Source: an uncultured Burkholderiaceae bacterium (lineage in GTDB: Bacteria > Pseudomonadota > Gammaproteobacteria > Burkholderiales > Burkholderiaceae_C). From it: a stretch of 15,242 nt of DNA. The stretch is from positions 1 through 15,242 of the forward strand of contig CALIDR010000332.1 in NCBI GenBank assembly GCA_938022295.1. Direction: 5' to 3'. Positions 14,065-15,242 of the stretch are shown here, piece by piece. The notes under the pieces were generated by a model, which was not told the DNA's origin, did no database searches, and worked only from the letters and a program-made list of their open reading frames with translations. Each line of letters opens with the position of its first letter. Position 1 is the first letter of the stretch. The translations under genes were made by a program, and so were the position numbers.

Positions 14065-14541
14065 TCACCCTCGCCTTGCCGCGTCGATGGCGGCCACGTC
14101 GATCTTGCGCATCGTCATCATCGCGGCGAAGGCGCGCTTGGCCTCCTCGCCGCCCGCGGCCAGCGCCTCGGTCAGCGTGCGCGGGGTGATCTGCCAGTTC
14201 ACGCCCCAGCGGTCGTTGCACCAGCCGCATTCGCTCTCGCGCCCGCCGTTGCCGACGATGGCGTTCCAGTAGCGGTCGGTCTCCTCCTGCGTGTCGGTGG
14301 CGATCTGCAACGAGAAGGCCTCGGTGTGCGGAAAGATGGGGCCGCCATTGAGCCCGATGCAGGGGATGCCGCAGACGGTGAAGCGCACCACCGGCACGTC
14401 GCCCGCCTTGTTGCCCGGGTTGTCCATCGGCGAGCGGATCACCGCCGTCACCTCGCTGTCGGGAAAGACCGAGGCGTAGAAGCGCGCGGCGGCCTCGGCC
14501 TCGGTGTCGTACCAGATGCAGATCGTGTTCTTGGGAATCAT
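14065..14541 (-). CDS. VOC-superfamily (PhnB / glyoxalase-like) protein
   Basis: The 158-residue product starts MIPKNTICIWYDTEAEAAAR and continues FYASVFPDSEVTAVIRSPMD, AFSLQIATDTQEETDRYWNA and ECGWCNDRWGVNWQITPRTL. This is the pattern of the PhnB-like VOC family, often annotated as 3-demethylubiquinone-9 3-methyltransferase-like or glyoxalase-like; that methyltransferase name is not supported by a methyltransferase fold. The late AAMMTMRKIDVAAIDAAR segment matches the usual C-terminal helix. A strong AAAGGAG lies eight bases before the ATG at 14541. The downstream YCII gene starts three bases after its stop. The substrate is unknown. Confidence 0.85.
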   Translation of the reverse strand: MIPKNTICIWYDTEAEAAARFYASVFPDSEVTAVIRSPMDNPGNKAGDVPVVRFTVCGIPCIGLNGGPIFPHTEAFSLQIATDTQEETDRYWNAIVGNGGRESECGWCNDRWGVNWQITPRTLTEALAAGGEEAKRAFAAMMTMRKIDVAAIDAARRG

Positions 14542-14553
14542 GCGTTTTCTCCT

Positions 14554-14970
14554 TTACCAATCGACGGTTCGATCTTCGCCACCGAAGGCCGGTGGCAGGG
14601 CTTCGTAATGCGGCAGGGCGTCGCGCACCGGGGCGATCGCTTCCCGGCAGTGGATGTGAAAGTCGGGACGGAATGCACCTGCGGGCAGCCGTTCGGCGAC
14701 GATGCCGGTGAGGTCGCTGTCCGGCACGCGGGCGAACAGACGCGTGCCGCAGTTCGGGCAGAACGCGCGCGGCAGGCTGCGCAGGGTGAACGTGGCGGCC
14801 TTGCCTGCGACGACCTCGACCGCCGCGGACGGGTAGAGCGCGACGCCGACATAGGCCGCGCCATGAGCCGCGCCGCAATCCGCACAATGGCAGTAGAAGC
14901 CCGCGAGCGGCGCGGCGCTGACGCGCAACTGCAATGAACCACACAGGCAGGCAACGGTGAGGTCGCTCAT
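14554..14970 (-). CDS. GFA-family (glutathione-dependent formaldehyde-activating enzyme-like) zinc-cysteine protein
   Basis: The 138-residue product starts MSDLTVACLCGSLQLRVSAA and carries the Mss4-like zinc-binding cysteine pattern of the GFA/DUF636 family: C8 and C10, C27, C29 and C32 (FYCHCADCGAAHGAAY), and C71 and C74 (AFCPNCGTRLFA). Catalysis with glutathione and formaldehyde has been proposed for the founding member Gfa, but most relatives are uncharacterised, so function should not be inferred beyond thiol-zinc chemistry. The ATG at 14970 overlaps the stop of the upstream truncated gene as ATGA. The stop lies 12 bp before the VOC gene start. Confidence 0.85.
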   Translation of the reverse strand: MSDLTVACLCGSLQLRVSAAPLAGFYCHCADCGAAHGAAYVGVALYPSAAVEVVAGKAATFTLRSLPRAFCPNCGTRLFARVPDSDLTGIVAERLPAGAFRPDFHIHCREAIAPVRDALPHYEALPPAFGGEDRTVDW

Positions 14971-15112
14971 GACATCGACTCCCGCACCACGGCAGCCAGC
15001 CGGGCGGGCTCGTCGGCCTCCCGGTAGGCGGCAAGCCATGCCTGCGCCTCGGGATCGATGGCAAGATCGCCCAAGCGGTAATCGATGCGGGTGGTGCCTG
15101 CCGGCGATGTCC
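14967..15112 (-). pseudogene. C-terminal remnant of an unidentified gene, 5' end lost to a mobile element
   Basis: About 45 residues are native-looking: SPAGTTRIDYRLGDLAIDPE, then AQAWLAAYREADEPARLAAV, then VRESMS. They are Ala/Arg-rich and soluble, with good third-position GC. The stop TGA (14969-14967) overlaps the ATG of the GFA gene, so this was the upstream, coupled gene of the same operon. Further upstream the frame runs into mobile-element sequence near 15110-15125, and the apparent start inside that element (15221) is not native. The family could not be identified from this tail. Confidence 0.6.
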
Positions 15113-15242
15113 CAAAGTCTGTTGAACGCGTGAGCTGAGGTGGCGGCTCCTTCGACCCGCATGCGAGAGCATGCGGGTTGCCTCGCAAGCAACCGAAGGA
15201 GCCACCGAGATGAAGTCTCACACGAAGTCGTCGTTGCGGGCC
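15113..15242 (+). mobile_element. Left end of another insertion sequence, running off the right edge; transposase start at 15210
   Basis: Native coding sequence stops near 15110-15125, and a structured leader follows that leads to AAGGAG (15196-15201) and an ATG at 15210-15212. Only 11 codons of the product (MKSHTKSSLRA) are in the window. The short basic start is reminiscent of IS481-type transposases, but this is too little to assign a family. The inferred terminus includes GTCTGTTGAACGCG around 15117-15130. No partner inverted repeat is available for checking. Confidence 0.5.
15139..15206 (+). promoter_or_regulatory. Stem-loop that would sequester the transposase ribosome-binding site
   Basis: GGCTCCTT (15145-15152) is fully complementary to AAGGAGCC (15196-15203), which contains the Shine-Dalgarno of the ORF starting at 15210. 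GGTGG (15139-15143) and CCACC (15202-15206) offer further, alternative pairing. Enclosed is a perfect 10-bp hairpin ACCCGCATGC/GCATGCGGGT (15155-15164 / 15169-15178) with a GAGA tetraloop, extended by G-U and C-G pairs. Only transcripts that enter from outside would contain the full structure, a protective logic known from IS10. Confidence 0.6.

Noticed and set aside
1..15242. CRISPR arrays, tRNA or rRNA genes, phage modules
   Set aside because: No regularly spaced repeats, no cloverleaf-like sequences, no rRNA motifs and no phage structural genes were seen on either strand.

Overview
The window looks like chromosome or large-plasmid DNA from a GC-rich betaproteobacterium, probably Burkholderiales. 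The reasons are strong G/C bias at third codon positions, protein sequences resembling those of Comamonadaceae/Burkholderiaceae relatives, and the mix of IS91-, IS630- and IS4/IS1634-type elements. The genus cannot be fixed from sequence alone.

Region 1 (about 1-11536, all on the minus strand) is a catabolic operon for 3-hydroxyanthranilate, the 2-nitrobenzoate/kynurenine-type meta-cleavage route. Read in transcription order it is: a LysR-type regulator; 2-aminomuconate-6-semialdehyde dehydrogenase; a RidA-family 2-aminomuconate deaminase; 3-hydroxyanthranilate 3,4-dioxygenase; 2-amino-3-carboxymuconate-6-semialdehyde decarboxylase (ACMSD); a complete Liv-type ABC importer (binding protein, LivH, LivM, LivG, LivF); 2-oxopent-4-enoate hydratase; and acylating acetaldehyde dehydrogenase. 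After the 133-bp regulator-to-dehydrogenase gap the spacings are 50 bp or less. Four transporter genes are chained by 1-4 bp start/stop overlaps, so this reads as one transcript. A plausible sigma70-type promoter lies just before the dehydrogenase gene.

The most striking item is the last transporter gene. Its 456-residue product is a normal LivF ATPase followed by a Pro/Ala-rich linker and a full hemerythrin-like (HHE) domain with the whole set of iron-ligand residues. It suggests an O2-, iron- or redox-responsive importer ATPase inside an operon whose key enzyme is an Fe(II)/O2 ring-cleavage dioxygenase. That functional link is inference.

The 3' end of the operon is decaying. The hydratase carries a 1-base deletion and a Trp-to-TGA change. 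The acetaldehyde dehydrogenase carries another Trp-to-TGA change and is cut in half by an in-frame join to an internal piece of an IS91-type transposase. 4-Oxalocrotonate decarboxylase and 4-hydroxy-2-oxovalerate aldolase, needed to finish the pathway, are absent from the window.

Region 2 (about 11537-13674) is an insertion-sequence scrap zone: an IS630-family element with near-matching ends, flanking TA dinucleotides and a frameshifted transposase at an A8 run; a two-side-truncated IS4/IS1634-type transposase; and a palindrome plus tandem 16-bp repeat at the break point. About 250 bp of unassigned DNA follows.

Region 3 (about 13675-15110, minus strand) is a small tight operon: the tail of an unidentified gene, a GFA-type zinc-cysteine protein, a VOC/PhnB-like protein and a YCII/DGPF-like protein. 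Its 5' end is cut off by another mobile element entering at the right edge (about 15110-15242). That element's transposase ribosome-binding site lies in a long stem-loop that could block translation from read-through transcripts.
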